Source: JAXDBV01 sp034678415 (GTDB lineage Bacteria > Bacteroidota > Bacteroidia > Bacteroidales > VadinHA17). Taken from it: 13,960 nt of DNA. Positions 7,154 to 13,960 of the stretch are shown here, piece after piece. Position 1 is the first letter of the stretch. Every line of letters starts with the position of its first letter. The translations under genes and the position numbers were made by a program. The stretch lies in assembly GCA_034678415.1 (NCBI GenBank), contig JAXDBV010000186.1, forward strand, positions 1 through 13,960. The letters run 5' to 3'. Under the pieces are notes generated by a model. The model had not been told where the DNA came from. It did no database searches and was given only the letters and a program-made list of their open reading frames with translations.

Positions 7154-8599
7154 CTATATCCTGAGAACATATACGTAAACGTACCTTCCTCCCGGATAAA
7201 TTCCTTCCACTTCAACGGTGGTGCCTTGGCTTTTCCGGCCGATGACATTCTTCAGATCCTGAACGCTGGTAATCTCTTTCCCGTCGGCCTGAGTGATCAC
7301 AAAACCTTCTTTGACGCCGGCATCACGAAACCTGCCATCCTGTAAATCTGTTATCTGCACCCCCGATTGGACTCCCAGTTTCCTTTTCAGGTCTGCAGAA
7401 ATTTCCCTGCATTGTGCCCCCAGGATCACATCCGATGAGACCAGAAGTTTGGCATCACCTTCCTTGTTACGTAATACAACATCAAAATGTTTCTCTTTAT
7501 TGTCTCTTTTTATAAGAACCGATATTTTATCCTTCGGCCGGTAGCGGCTTATCTGTTCCTGCAATTCGGCAACACTATTGACTTTGACATTATTGATAGC
7601 GATCACCACATCCCCTTCCTTTATTCCGGATTCCATGGCTGCCCCTCCATCGGTTAACCCGGCAATAAGAACCCCTTCTATTGCTTCAAGCTTGTATTCT
7701 TTGGCTACTTCAGAGGTGATATCCAGGATAGACACACCCATCACAGCCCGTTGCACGGCACCATACTCCAGCAGGTCGGCCACCACTTTCTTCACAATAT
7801 TGACGGGAACAGCGAACGAATTACCTGAATATGCACCATTGGGTGAGATAATGGCCGTGTTGATCCCTACCAGATCACCCTTCACGTTGACGAGGGCACC
7901 GCCGCTGTTTCCGGCATTCAGGGCTGCGTCGGTCTGTATGAATGACTCAACCCTGTACTGGTCAGGAAGGATACCCAGGTTACGGCCCTTGGCACTCACA
8001 ATGCCTGCCGTGACCGTCGAGGTAAGATTAAAGGGATTGCCGACGGCCAGAACCCATTCTCCCAGCTTCAGCTTGTCTGAGTCGCCAAAAGGTATGAAAG
8101 GAAGATTATCTTCCTTGATCTTGACGACGGCAATATCGGTACTGGGATCAGTGCCCACGATCTCAGCAGTATAGGTTCTCCGGTCATTCAGCGTCACCTC
8201 CATTTTATCGGCCCCCTCCACCACATGGTTGTTGGTGACAATATAGCCGTCTTTGGAGATAATCACCCCCGAGCCAAAACCGACCACCGGGGTTGGTTCC
8301 GACCTGTAACGGTCACCATAAAACCATTCGTACAGCGGATTATACTGTTCCACCCTGTATTTTGTGTTCTTCAGATGCACAACGGCATGTACGGTATTTT
8401 CTGCTGCCAGGGTAAAATCAAACTGCTCCGCTTCAAAACCGGCAGGCAGATTGGCAAACATCACTTTCTGACTGTCGTTCTGCAACAGCGCGGGAACAGG
8501 CTTGTTCTGTCCCGGAAAAACAGTAGTGTATACCAGAATCCCCGAAAATGCACCAAGCGCGGTTAAGAACAGTACCCCTAAAATCTTTTTTGTATTCAT
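7154..8599 (-). CDS. htrA: HtrA/DegP-family periplasmic serine protease with two PDZ domains
   Basis: This 481-residue protein degrades or refolds misfolded envelope proteins. An N-terminal hydrophobic segment (residues 6-27) without a clear cleavage site could be a signal or a membrane anchor. The trypsin-like domain spans about 65-275, with the triad His125 (VTNNHVV), Asp155 (STDIAVVKI) and Ser232 (GNSGGALV); the preceding GFGSGVIIS and LAVGNPF are family hallmarks. The first PDZ is about 283-375 (GVLIAGLTDGGAAMESGIKEGDVV). The second, about 385-478, is more divergent (GVQITDLQDGRFRDAGVKEGFVI). The two-PDZ arrangement matches DegP/DegQ rather than DegS. The start at 8599 is preceded by AAGGAA at very short spacing. 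The leader holds a near-palindrome, and the gene ends in a strong terminator, so it appears to be monocistronic. Confidence 0.95.
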   Translation of the reverse strand: MNTKKILGVLFLTALGAFSGILVYTTVFPGQNKPVPALLQNDSQKVMFANLPAGFEAEQFDFTLAAENTVHAVVHLKNTKYRVEQYNPLYEWFYGDRYRSEPTPVVGFGSGVIISKDGYIVTNNHVVEGADKMEVTLNDRRTYTAEIVGTDPSTDIAVVKIKEDNLPFIPFGDSDKLKLGEWVLAVGNPFNLTSTVTAGIVSAKGRNLGILPDQYRVESFIQTDAALNAGNSGGALVNVKGDLVGINTAIISPNGAYSGNSFAVPVNIVKKVVADLLEYGAVQRAVMGVSILDITSEVAKEYKLEAIEGVLIAGLTDGGAAMESGIKEGDVVIAINNVKVNSVAELQEQISRYRPKDKISVLIKRDNKEKHFDVVLRNKEGDAKLLVSSDVILGAQCREISADLKRKLGVQSGVQITDLQDGRFRDAGVKEGFVITQADGKEITSVQDLKNVIGRKSQGTTVEVEGIYPGGRYVYVYVLRI

Positions 8600-8614
8600 T
8601 TCCTTCGTATATTA

Positions 8615-8634
8615 TTTTGTTATATATGACAAAA
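8615..8634. repeat. 20-bp near-perfect palindrome in the htrA leader
   Basis: TTTTGT-TATATATG-ACAAAA is symmetrical at 18 of 20 positions; the only unmatched pair is T8621 with G8628. It ends 16 bases upstream of the htrA start, so it could be an operator or a weak AU-rich hairpin in the 5' leader. Function is not shown. Confidence 0.4.
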
Positions 8635-8693
8635 CCTGATGACTGTTTTTTGGTTCACAAATATTATGCCTTTTGAAGAAGCATGTTAACTTT

Positions 8694-8713
8694 ACAAATT
8701 ATTATACAAATTA
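8694..8713. repeat. 8-bp direct repeat ACAAATTA, 12-base period
   Basis: ACAAATTA occurs at 8694-8701 and again at 8706-8713, in roughly helical phase, between the htrA and dapF starts. It could be a tandem binding site, but in AT-rich intergenic DNA chance is a fair alternative. Confidence 0.3.
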
Positions 8714-8779
8714 CGTAATCAGTTCAATGTAAAACACCGGTGACAGCTTAATTTTTAACACTAATTAACGTATCCTGAC

Positions 8780-9559
8780 ATGGTGGCAAGGTTTTACAAA
8801 TACCAGGGAGCGGGAAATGATTTCATTATCCTCGACGGGATGAAGGAACGGGTATCCCTTACGGAAGATCTCATCCGCCGCTTGTGTGACCGTAAATTCG
8901 GTATCGGTGCCGACGGGCTTATGGAGATTGTTCATGGCTCCGGACTTGATTTCAGGATGGTATACTACAATGCGGATGGCAGGGAGGCCAGCCTGTGTGG
9001 CAACGGCGGCCGTTGCATCGTAGCCTACGCCTCCCGGGCAGGGTATATCAGTGCCAGCACCACCTTCGGCGCCGTCGATGGACAGCACCAGGCGGTATTG
9101 CTCTCTCCTTCATCTGTCAGGCTGAAACTGAACGACACCCGGTTTCCTGTGCCTGCAAGTACCGGACTCTTCATCAATACAGGCTCACCACACATGGTGA
9201 TATTCAGGAAGGAGGTGGATACGATCGATGTGTTCAGTGAAGGCAGAAAACACAGATACAGTGACGAATTCGCTCCGGATGGCACCAATGTGAATTTTGT
9301 CGAGAGAACAGGGACGGGTGCCATCAGGGTGAGAACCTATGAAAGAGGAGTGGAAAATGAAACACTATCATGCGGCACGGGAGTGGTGGCCTCAGCAATA
9401 TGCACCGCCTTCGTGGCCCGCGATGAGGTGAATACATACCACGTGAGTACCCGTGGAGGAAACCTCCTGGTAACATTCAAACCCGATAATAACGCCTTTA
9501 CCAATATCTGGATCGAAGGGCCTGCCACTTTCGTCTTTACAGGAGAAATCGAACTCTGA
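8780..9559 (+). CDS. dapF: Diaminopimelate epimerase
   Basis: DapF interconverts LL- and meso-diaminopimelate, a step in lysine and peptidoglycan precursor synthesis, in the cytoplasm and without a cofactor. The 259-residue length is normal. The two catalytic cysteines are Cys73 in SLCGNGGRC and Cys198 in ENETLSCGTGVVA. The N-terminal F-K-Y-Q-G-A-G-N-D-F-I motif (5-15), the GIGADG loop (41-46), NTGSPHMV (133-140) and PDGTNVNFV (166-174) are all in place. The ATG at 8780 is the natural start; no Shine-Dalgarno sequence precedes it. In many Bacteroidota dapF sits next to an LL-DAP aminotransferase gene (dapL); here it is instead followed after 26 bases by a secreted hydrolase gene. An envelope theme is the only visible link. 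Confidence 0.96.
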   Translation: MVARFYKYQGAGNDFIILDGMKERVSLTEDLIRRLCDRKFGIGADGLMEIVHGSGLDFRMVYYNADGREASLCGNGGRCIVAYASRAGYISASTTFGAVDGQHQAVLLSPSSVRLKLNDTRFPVPASTGLFINTGSPHMVIFRKEVDTIDVFSEGRKHRYSDEFAPDGTNVNFVERTGTGAIRVRTYERGVENETLSCGTGVVASAICTAFVARDEVNTYHVSTRGGNLLVTFKPDNNAFTNIWIEGPATFVFTGEIEL

Positions 9560-9585
9560 AGAAAACATTATCAAAAGAAACAGAT

Positions 9586-10662
9586 ATGAGAATACATGTT
9601 TTTTTCTCAGCCTTGGCAGTCTTCCTTACCGGTAACCTGTTCGCTCAGGAAAAAGCATTCCCTACCGATCCTGTCCGCGAACTGGAGAGGAATTTTGAAA
9701 ACCTCGGCCACCGGCTGGATGTACTGGAGAAAAAGATCGATGATGTAACGTGGTTCCACCGTACCGGTGATGTTGCATGGATCGACAAAGTATACATGAC
9801 CGGCCCGCCACCGGCAAAGGAAAAAAATCCCACGGCCCCGGGAGCCGGCAATCCCGTGAAGTTCTGGGCATACGTATTCATCCCCAAAAGCATTGATCCT
9901 GCCAAAAAATACCCGCTTATCGTACTGCCGCATGGAGGTGTACACGGCGACTTCACAACCTATTACACCCATATCATCCGCGAACTCATGGCTCAGGAAT
10001 ACATCGTCGTGGCTCCTGAATACAGGGGAAGTACAGGGTATGGCGCCGATATGTACCGAAAGATTGACTATGGTGGACTGGAAGTGGAAGATGTGGATGC
10101 CTCAAGGGCATACATGATCGAGAATTATTCATTTATTGATCACCGGCGGGTAGGCATCATGGGATGGAGTCATGGCGGAATGATCTCTCTCCTCTGTGTA
10201 TTCAATCACCCGGAAAGCTACAAAGCGTGCTATGCCGGTGTGCCCGTGAGCGATGTTGTGGCCCGGATGGGGTACTCAACGGAGGATTACAGAAAACTCT
10301 TCTCAGCCGATTATCATATCGGTAAAACAGCCAATGAGGATGTGAATGAATACCGGCGCCGGTCACCTGCCTGGCAGGCCGCTAAACTGAAAACACCCCT
10401 CCTTGTGCATACCACAACCAATGATGAAGATGTGAATGTCCTTGAAGTGGAACATCTCATTCAGGCACTGAAGGCGGAAGGAAAACAGTTTGAATACAAG
10501 ATTTACCAGGATGCTCCCGGCGGGCATTCCTTCAACCGGATGGATACCCGGATTGCCAGGGAAAGCAGGCTCGAGATATATGCATTCCTGGATACATACC
10601 TTCATCCTCCCAAAAAACTGAAAACGCTGAACGAATTAAACAAGGCTGCGTATAAATATTAA
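9586..10662 (+). CDS. Secreted S9-like (prolyl oligopeptidase family) alpha/beta hydrolase without propeller
   Basis: The 358-residue protein has a signal peptide (MRIH, hydrophobic 5-19, cleavage near LFAQ/E). Residues 28-53 (VRELERNFENLGHRLDVLEKK) form a likely coiled coil, followed by a strand-rich link. The alpha/beta hydrolase domain covers about 92-342: the oxyanion region LPHGG (114-118), EYRGSTGYG (145-153), the nucleophile Ser195 in GWSHGG, Asp280 in TNDEDV and His314 in GGHSF, giving a complete triad. These are the motifs of S9 acyl-peptidases and prolyl oligopeptidases, but the usual N-terminal beta-propeller of about 400 residues is missing. It could therefore be a small esterase-like member (dienelactone hydrolase or acetyl-xylan esterase type) rather than a peptidase. 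It lies 26 bases after dapF and 5 bases before a lipoprotein gene, so the three are probably cotranscribed. Confidence 0.87.
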   Translation: MRIHVFFSALAVFLTGNLFAQEKAFPTDPVRELERNFENLGHRLDVLEKKIDDVTWFHRTGDVAWIDKVYMTGPPPAKEKNPTAPGAGNPVKFWAYVFIPKSIDPAKKYPLIVLPHGGVHGDFTTYYTHIIRELMAQEYIVVAPEYRGSTGYGADMYRKIDYGGLEVEDVDASRAYMIENYSFIDHRRVGIMGWSHGGMISLLCVFNHPESYKACYAGVPVSDVVARMGYSTEDYRKLFSADYHIGKTANEDVNEYRRRSPAWQAAKLKTPLLVHTTTNDEDVNVLEVEHLIQALKAEGKQFEYKIYQDAPGGHSFNRMDTRIARESRLEIYAFLDTYLHPPKKLKTLNELNKAAYKY

Positions 10663-10667
10663 AAACA

Positions 10668-11591
10668 ATGATCCATAAGCGGTTTCTCTATGGCGTTCTC
10701 ATCGTTCTTGTTTTTTCGGCAGGATGCTCCTGGATGAAGAAAACCACCGGTGAGTACAGGCCGGCAGATAATACAAAAACCGGTAAGACAGAAGACAAAG
10801 CCGCGGCCATCACCCCTTCCGCGGCCGTGAGAGCATGGAACGATTTCAGCCGCTGCATGGAAAACGTGCTGTCGGAAATAGCGGTCAACACCTTCCGGGG
10901 AGTGGACGACATGAACCACCCGGGGAAAGTCGCCGGTAACTGCTATACATCCTACCGTGAGGCCATGCACGACAATACTTCCATCACTCCCGAAGTGATA
11001 CTCAACGAACTGCAGCTGGCCCATCAACGTCAGAAAAATATGCTGGAGGACCTCCGTCAGATATCCCGGGAATTAAATACCGGCAATGTGAGCTTCCAGG
11101 TGCTGGAGCCCGGCAGTAAGAAAGCAAACCTCTTATGGGAAACAGGAAGTGAACCGTCCATACCGGTTCAGACCAGCAACGGTGTCCTGTTCTTTGCCGT
11201 CCCCCTCTGCCCTGCCACTACCGGATCATACCTGTCACTTAGCCAGAATGCAGCGGCAGCACAAATCATTTATTTGAATCAAAACATGATTCTATTCCTC
11301 GAACCATCAAAAGACCCCGGTATAACATTCTCTACGGCCTGGCAAAAAATACTCCCTGAACCGGTCAACATTACCAGTCTCATCCCGGGCTGCTGGAACA
11401 GCATGCTCTATGAAAACAAGTTCATGATCATCGATTCAGACAAGGAATATAACACCGATGAATTGCAGAGCCTCATGGACAGGTTCTCCGTTCAAGCCAT
11501 CGTGGTAACCAATTCCGGTACTTTTACCGGCTACATCTTTCCCGGAAAGGAGTATAAAATACCATTGGCGGACCTGGAAGAAAAAAGGTAG
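10668..11591 (+). CDS. Lipoprotein of unknown function
   Basis: The 307-residue protein starts five bases after the hydrolase stop, which suggests translational coupling. It has a lipoprotein signal (MIHKR, hydrophobic 7-17, lipobox FSAGC, lipidated Cys20). No acidic export signal follows the cysteine (SWMKK). A low-complexity linker rich in T/K/A (25-50) is followed by a mainly helical part (about 52-137, with ILNELQLAHQRQKNMLEDLR strongly helical) and then a beta-rich C-terminal part (about 142-300). Four further cysteines (63, 92, 181, 242) could form two disulfides. I do not recognise a family. Its linkage to dapF and a secreted hydrolase suggests an envelope or cell-wall role, but that is guilt by association only. 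Confidence 0.75.
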   Translation: MIHKRFLYGVLIVLVFSAGCSWMKKTTGEYRPADNTKTGKTEDKAAAITPSAAVRAWNDFSRCMENVLSEIAVNTFRGVDDMNHPGKVAGNCYTSYREAMHDNTSITPEVILNELQLAHQRQKNMLEDLRQISRELNTGNVSFQVLEPGSKKANLLWETGSEPSIPVQTSNGVLFFAVPLCPATTGSYLSLSQNAAAAQIIYLNQNMILFLEPSKDPGITFSTAWQKILPEPVNITSLIPGCWNSMLYENKFMIIDSDKEYNTDELQSLMDRFSVQAIVVTNSGTFTGYIFPGKEYKIPLADLEEKR

Positions 11592-11724
11592 CATTATTGA
11601 CGGAGGTTTAGCACTTACCATCCGTATGATCAAACAATATGCACCAAACCAGGGAAGAGTATGACATAATACCAGTTCCACAGGAGATTGACAGAGCCGT
11701 TTGTTCGGTTATGTCAATTCTGTT
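11592..11724. other. Convergent intergenic region with hairpins, no coding gene seen
   Basis: The dapF-side genes and the M28 peptidase gene converge here. Two stem-loops are visible: a weak one at 11600-11625 (ACGGA/TCCGT with a GGT/ACC extension and bulge) and a stronger one at 11687-11718. Neither is followed by a T-run, so termination may need Rho or rely on structure alone. Confidence 0.4.
11687..11718. terminator. Hairpin between convergent genes, possible transcription-end structure
   Basis: ATTGACA (11687-11693) pairs with TGTCAAT (11712-11718). After one mismatch, AGCCG (11695-11699) pairs with CGGTT (11706-11710, one G-U), leaving the loop TTTGTT. It begins seven bases after the M28 stop codon in the minus direction and about 95 bases after the lipoprotein stop in the plus direction. 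Without a U-tract the terminator role is only likely, not shown. Confidence 0.4.
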
Positions 11725-13095
11725 CTACAGGTCGAACCTGTCAATGAGGTAGATGAGTGATGCTATGGCGGCACTTCCCAGTTGCAGTTCACGCGGGTGA
11801 ACCTGTTCAAAGCAATCGTTGGCCGAATGATGATAGTCAAAATACCGCTGTGCATCAGGGCTAAAGGTGATAAGCACAGTCCCAAAGGCAGCGAGTGGAC
11901 CTATATCGGCACCTCCACCTCCCCTGGTGAACTGGGAAAGACCATACGGCTTGAAGTAGGCTGACAATGCCATGAGAGAGTCTTCGCGTTGCGGGGTGGC
12001 AGAGAAACCGAAGGAACGGGGTGACAGAGCCCCTCGGTCAGCCTCCAGGGCGGCATAGTGGTTTTCATGCTTCACTTTAGCCTGTTCAAAATAACAGGCG
12101 GCGCCCCTGTGTGCAATCTCCTCATCCATGAACATGACGGCACGGATTGTTCTTTTGGGTTTTATGTGCAGCGCCCTGAACAGACGGAGGACCTCGATGG
12201 ACTGTATGCATCCTGCCCCATCATCATGAGCGCCTTCACCGGTATCCCAGGCATCGAGGTGGCCCCCCACGGTGATGATCTGTTCCGGGAATACCGAACC
12301 TCGGAGTTCGCCGACAACATTATACGATGTGACATCATCATCCATCCGGCAGGTATTAACCAGGTGAACTGTGAGCCCGGGATCCTGCCTGAGCCATTCA
12401 GACAGAAGATCGGCCGACAGGGTGCTGACCGCCATGGCAGGTATCCTGGCTTGTCCCTCCCCAAAAACCGTGACACCGGTATGGGGCACCTCATCCATTG
12501 CGGTGGTTGCCGAGCGGACAAGCGCCGCAACGGCACCCATGCCGGCGGCCAGGGCAGGCCCCTGAACCCGCTGATCCACCGCCTGACCATAGGCAGCAAA
12601 GGTCTGTATCATGGTGGGATCCATAGGCCTGTTGAAGAATACGATGCGACCCTCCACCTGCTCCCTCTCCATGCTGCTCAGTTCCTCCAGGCTTCTCACC
12701 TCGATGACACTGCCCGTCAGTCCCTCCTCACCGGAGGAACCTGACAAACCCAGGGAACAGACGGAGAGCGATCTCCGGCCTATACTCGCCGACTGCACCG
12801 ATGCCGACTCCCTGCCCCTCACCCACCGCGGAACCATCATCTCCTGAAGGTATACGGTGTCAAGCGTCAGGCCTTCCATCACCCGCCGGGTGAACTCTAC
12901 CGCCAGAGCAGCCTCCTGCGAACCGGTAATCCTTCCCTTGGTGGTCTTGCACAAATACCGCAGGTTTTCATATGCTTCGCGGCTGCTCAACGCCTCATCA
13001 TAGATCGATCTGATCACCGCTTCGGGCGACTGGGCCGATAACATGAACCCGCTCAGATACCATGAAAAAAACAGGATTCTTCGCATAGAAAACAT
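11725..13095 (-). CDS. Secreted M28 zinc metallopeptidase, carboxypeptidase Q-like
   Basis: This 456-residue aminopeptidase/carboxypeptidase-type enzyme has a signal peptide (hydrophobic residues 8-20, cleavage near SAQ/S). The ATG at 13095 is the first in frame; the ATG at 13086 (MRRILFF) is an equally plausible start. A PA-like insert covers about 125-225. The M28 core follows, with zinc ligands and catalytic residues: His279 in GGHLDAWD, the bridging Asp291 in GAHDDGAG, Glu326 and Glu327 in MDEE, Asp352 in LEADRG and His422 or His423 in DYHHSAND. The HLDAWDTGEGAHDDGAG segment and the following KPKRTIRAVMF resemble carboxypeptidase Q (plasma glutamate carboxypeptidase) more than the bacterial leucine aminopeptidases. 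It probably trims peptides in the periplasm or outside the cell. It follows the aspartyl protease gene by 86 bases on the same strand. Confidence 0.9.
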   Translation of the reverse strand: MFSMRRILFFSWYLSGFMLSAQSPEAVIRSIYDEALSSREAYENLRYLCKTTKGRITGSQEAALAVEFTRRVMEGLTLDTVYLQEMMVPRWVRGRESASVQSASIGRRSLSVCSLGLSGSSGEEGLTGSVIEVRSLEELSSMEREQVEGRIVFFNRPMDPTMIQTFAAYGQAVDQRVQGPALAAGMGAVAALVRSATTAMDEVPHTGVTVFGEGQARIPAMAVSTLSADLLSEWLRQDPGLTVHLVNTCRMDDDVTSYNVVGELRGSVFPEQIITVGGHLDAWDTGEGAHDDGAGCIQSIEVLRLFRALHIKPKRTIRAVMFMDEEIAHRGAACYFEQAKVKHENHYAALEADRGALSPRSFGFSATPQREDSLMALSAYFKPYGLSQFTRGGGGADIGPLAAFGTVLITFSPDAQRYFDYHHSANDCFEQVHPRELQLGSAAIASLIYLIDRFDL

Positions 13096-13181
13096 GTCAG
13101 GAGCGATAGAAATATTGAGGCACTATAGTATTCTTCTTCTGTTGTTCCATCATACGTTATTCAAAGGTCAATGCGTCCGCC

Positions 13182-13960
13182 TCAGGGCAGGATAATTCTC
13201 ATGGGTACTTCCGTGATAATCTCTTCCCCGTCCCGCAACAATCTCAGTTCAAGGTAATTATAATTTCGTTCAAACAACAGCCATTCAACCCCGCTAACCT
13301 GTCCTGCCGGTTGTGATTCAACAGTCACCAGTTGATCGCCCACCCTGAGATCCACACCGATTTCCTTCAACCATGGCAGCACATGGGCAATGAAACATCC
13401 TTCGGGACGGTTCTCCACGCGAAACCCCAGTTCACGCACGGAGGGAATGATGATCGGAACTTCGGAATTCCTCATGATCCTGATGGTTTTGTTGAAGGGA
13501 TCGAAGCTCACCGCGAAATGCCTCAGGATGCCGCAGCCGATCATGTTTTCCTCTCCCGGAACAATGGCGATCACTGGCTCCAATATCATATGCCTTCCCA
13601 GGTTCAAAACATCGCTCACCCTTCCGAAACGGCCGGGAGGAGGAACAGAAAAACCGGCTGTTTCAAGCCCTTTAAGTGGCGGAAATTTGAAATGGTAATT
13701 TTTTTCTCCATCAGGAATGATCTGCAGATATCCTGAGTAACCTGTGCTGACAAGAAAAGGGGTTGTTTCATCTCCGGTTTTCACTGAAATATAAGGGCCC
13801 ATGGTTTCCCCGTACCTGAATTTCAGGATCTCAATACCATCAGGTTTATCAAGCGGCTGAAGCGAGAAACGGTATTGTCCTGCCGGGACGTCGATCGTAA
13901 ACACACACTCCCTGAAGAGGTTATATCCGAGTATGCCATCGATCTCTCCCTCCCACCGTT
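13182..13960 (-). CDS. Retropepsin-like aspartyl protease family protein with C-terminal PDZ, 5' part cut by window edge
   Basis: An open frame enters from the right edge and ends at the TGA at 13182-13184, giving 258 visible residues. The first residues (W-E-G-E-I-D-G-I-L-G-Y-N-L-F then V-F-T-I-D) are the end of a retropepsin-like half-domain of Bacteroidota aspartyl proteases. A second half-domain follows, with YISVK and the segment FLVSTGYSGYLQI, where the catalytic motif DTG would be expected but STG is found. Further on, GCGILRHFAVSFDPFNKTI repeats the 'G-x-x-hydrophobic-L-x-x-F-x-x-x-x-D' ending. The last 75 residues form a PDZ-like domain (GCFIAHVLPWLKEIGVDLRVGD). No T9SS-type C-terminal domain is seen. 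The missing N-terminus prevents judging the signal peptide and the first catalytic Asp. Confidence 0.82.
   Translation of the reverse strand, partial: RWEGEIDGILGYNLFRECVFTIDVPAGQYRFSLQPLDKPDGIEILKFRYGETMGPYISVKTGDETTPFLVSTGYSGYLQIIPDGEKNYHFKFPPLKGLETAGFSVPPPGRFGRVSDVLNLGRHMILEPVIAIVPGEENMIGCGILRHFAVSFDPFNKTIRIMRNSEVPIIIPSVRELGFRVENRPEGCFIAHVLPWLKEIGVDLRVGDQLVTVESQPAGQVSGVEWLLFERNYNYLELRLLRDGEEIITEVPMRIILP

Larger units (their letters stand above)
8600..8779. promoter_or_regulatory. Divergent AT-rich regulatory region between htrA and dapF
   Basis: This 180-base spacer separates the divergent starts of htrA and dapF. It contains a 20-bp near-palindrome in the htrA leader, an 8-bp direct repeat at 8694-8713, and short perfect palindromes TTACGTAA (8711-8718) and CACCGGTG (8735-8742). 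On the minus strand AATATTTG is one base off TAnnTTTG, but no -33 box is correctly spaced. No full promoter could be assigned to either gene, and no small coding gene is visible. Confidence 0.45.

Noticed and set aside
7578..8174. Plus-strand open frame (about 198 codons) opposite the htrA-type gene
   Set aside because: It is a shadow of the htrA coding frame; composition is biased and no family features are seen.
11727..11741. Palindrome ACAGGT-CGA-ACCTGT, resembling AGGT-AGA-ACCT at 2448-2458
   Set aside because: The first lies over the last codons of the M28 gene and the second has only 4-bp arms; the similarity is short and probably chance.
12058..12744. Plus-strand open frame (about 228 codons) opposite the M28 peptidase gene
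   Set aside because: It is a shadow of a well-supported metallopeptidase frame that carries all catalytic residues.

Overview
The window looks like a chromosomal segment from a Bacteroidota genome (probably Bacteroidales-like), with roughly even base composition. The evidence is a short primary sigma factor of 285 residues that lacks region 1.1 and starts in the typical Bacteroidota way, a Reg_prop ('two-component regulator propeller') sensor protein, a secreted caspase-fold protein, an aspartyl-protease/PDZ protein, and mostly weak or absent Shine-Dalgarno sequences. No rRNA, tRNA, CRISPR, insertion sequence or phage gene is visible.

Layout from left to right. (1) 1-2360, minus strand: a secreted caspase-family (peptidase C14-like) protein, followed by the N-terminal 322 residues of a Reg_prop sensor that runs off the left edge. 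The gap between them holds an 11-bp inverted repeat whose promoter-distal arm contains the sensor's start codon. (2) 2361-6119, plus strand: a divergent promoter region, a secreted DNase I-like endonuclease/exonuclease/phosphatase protein, uvrB, and a small lipoprotein of unknown function. (3) 6120-8599, minus strand: a periplasmic HtrA/Deg protease ending at a strong intrinsic terminator, then rpoD (primary sigma) with its own promoter, an unusually strong Shine-Dalgarno sequence and its own terminator, which overlaps the end of the convergent lipoprotein gene. (4) 8600-11591, plus strand: dapF (diaminopimelate epimerase), a compact secreted S9-like alpha/beta hydrolase, and an orphan lipoprotein, closely spaced and probably one operon. 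(5) 11592-13960, minus strand: a secreted carboxypeptidase-Q-like M28 metallopeptidase and, upstream of it, the C-terminal part of a retropepsin-like aspartyl protease with a PDZ domain that runs off the right edge.

Taken together, this is mostly housekeeping (UvrB, RpoD, HtrA, DapF) mixed with envelope genes. Five proteins with peptidase-type folds (caspase, HtrA, S9, M28, aspartyl) fall within 14 kb, and most gene products other than UvrB, RpoD and DapF carry an export signal. No clearly new multi-gene system is evident. The best leads are the start-codon-sequestering inverted repeat between the caspase and sensor genes, the EF-hand-like loop in the caspase protein, the Asp-to-Ser change in a retropepsin-like domain, and two lipoproteins of unknown function. 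No gene-free stretch exceeds about 180 bases; the two longest are the divergent regions 2361-2540 and 8600-8779.
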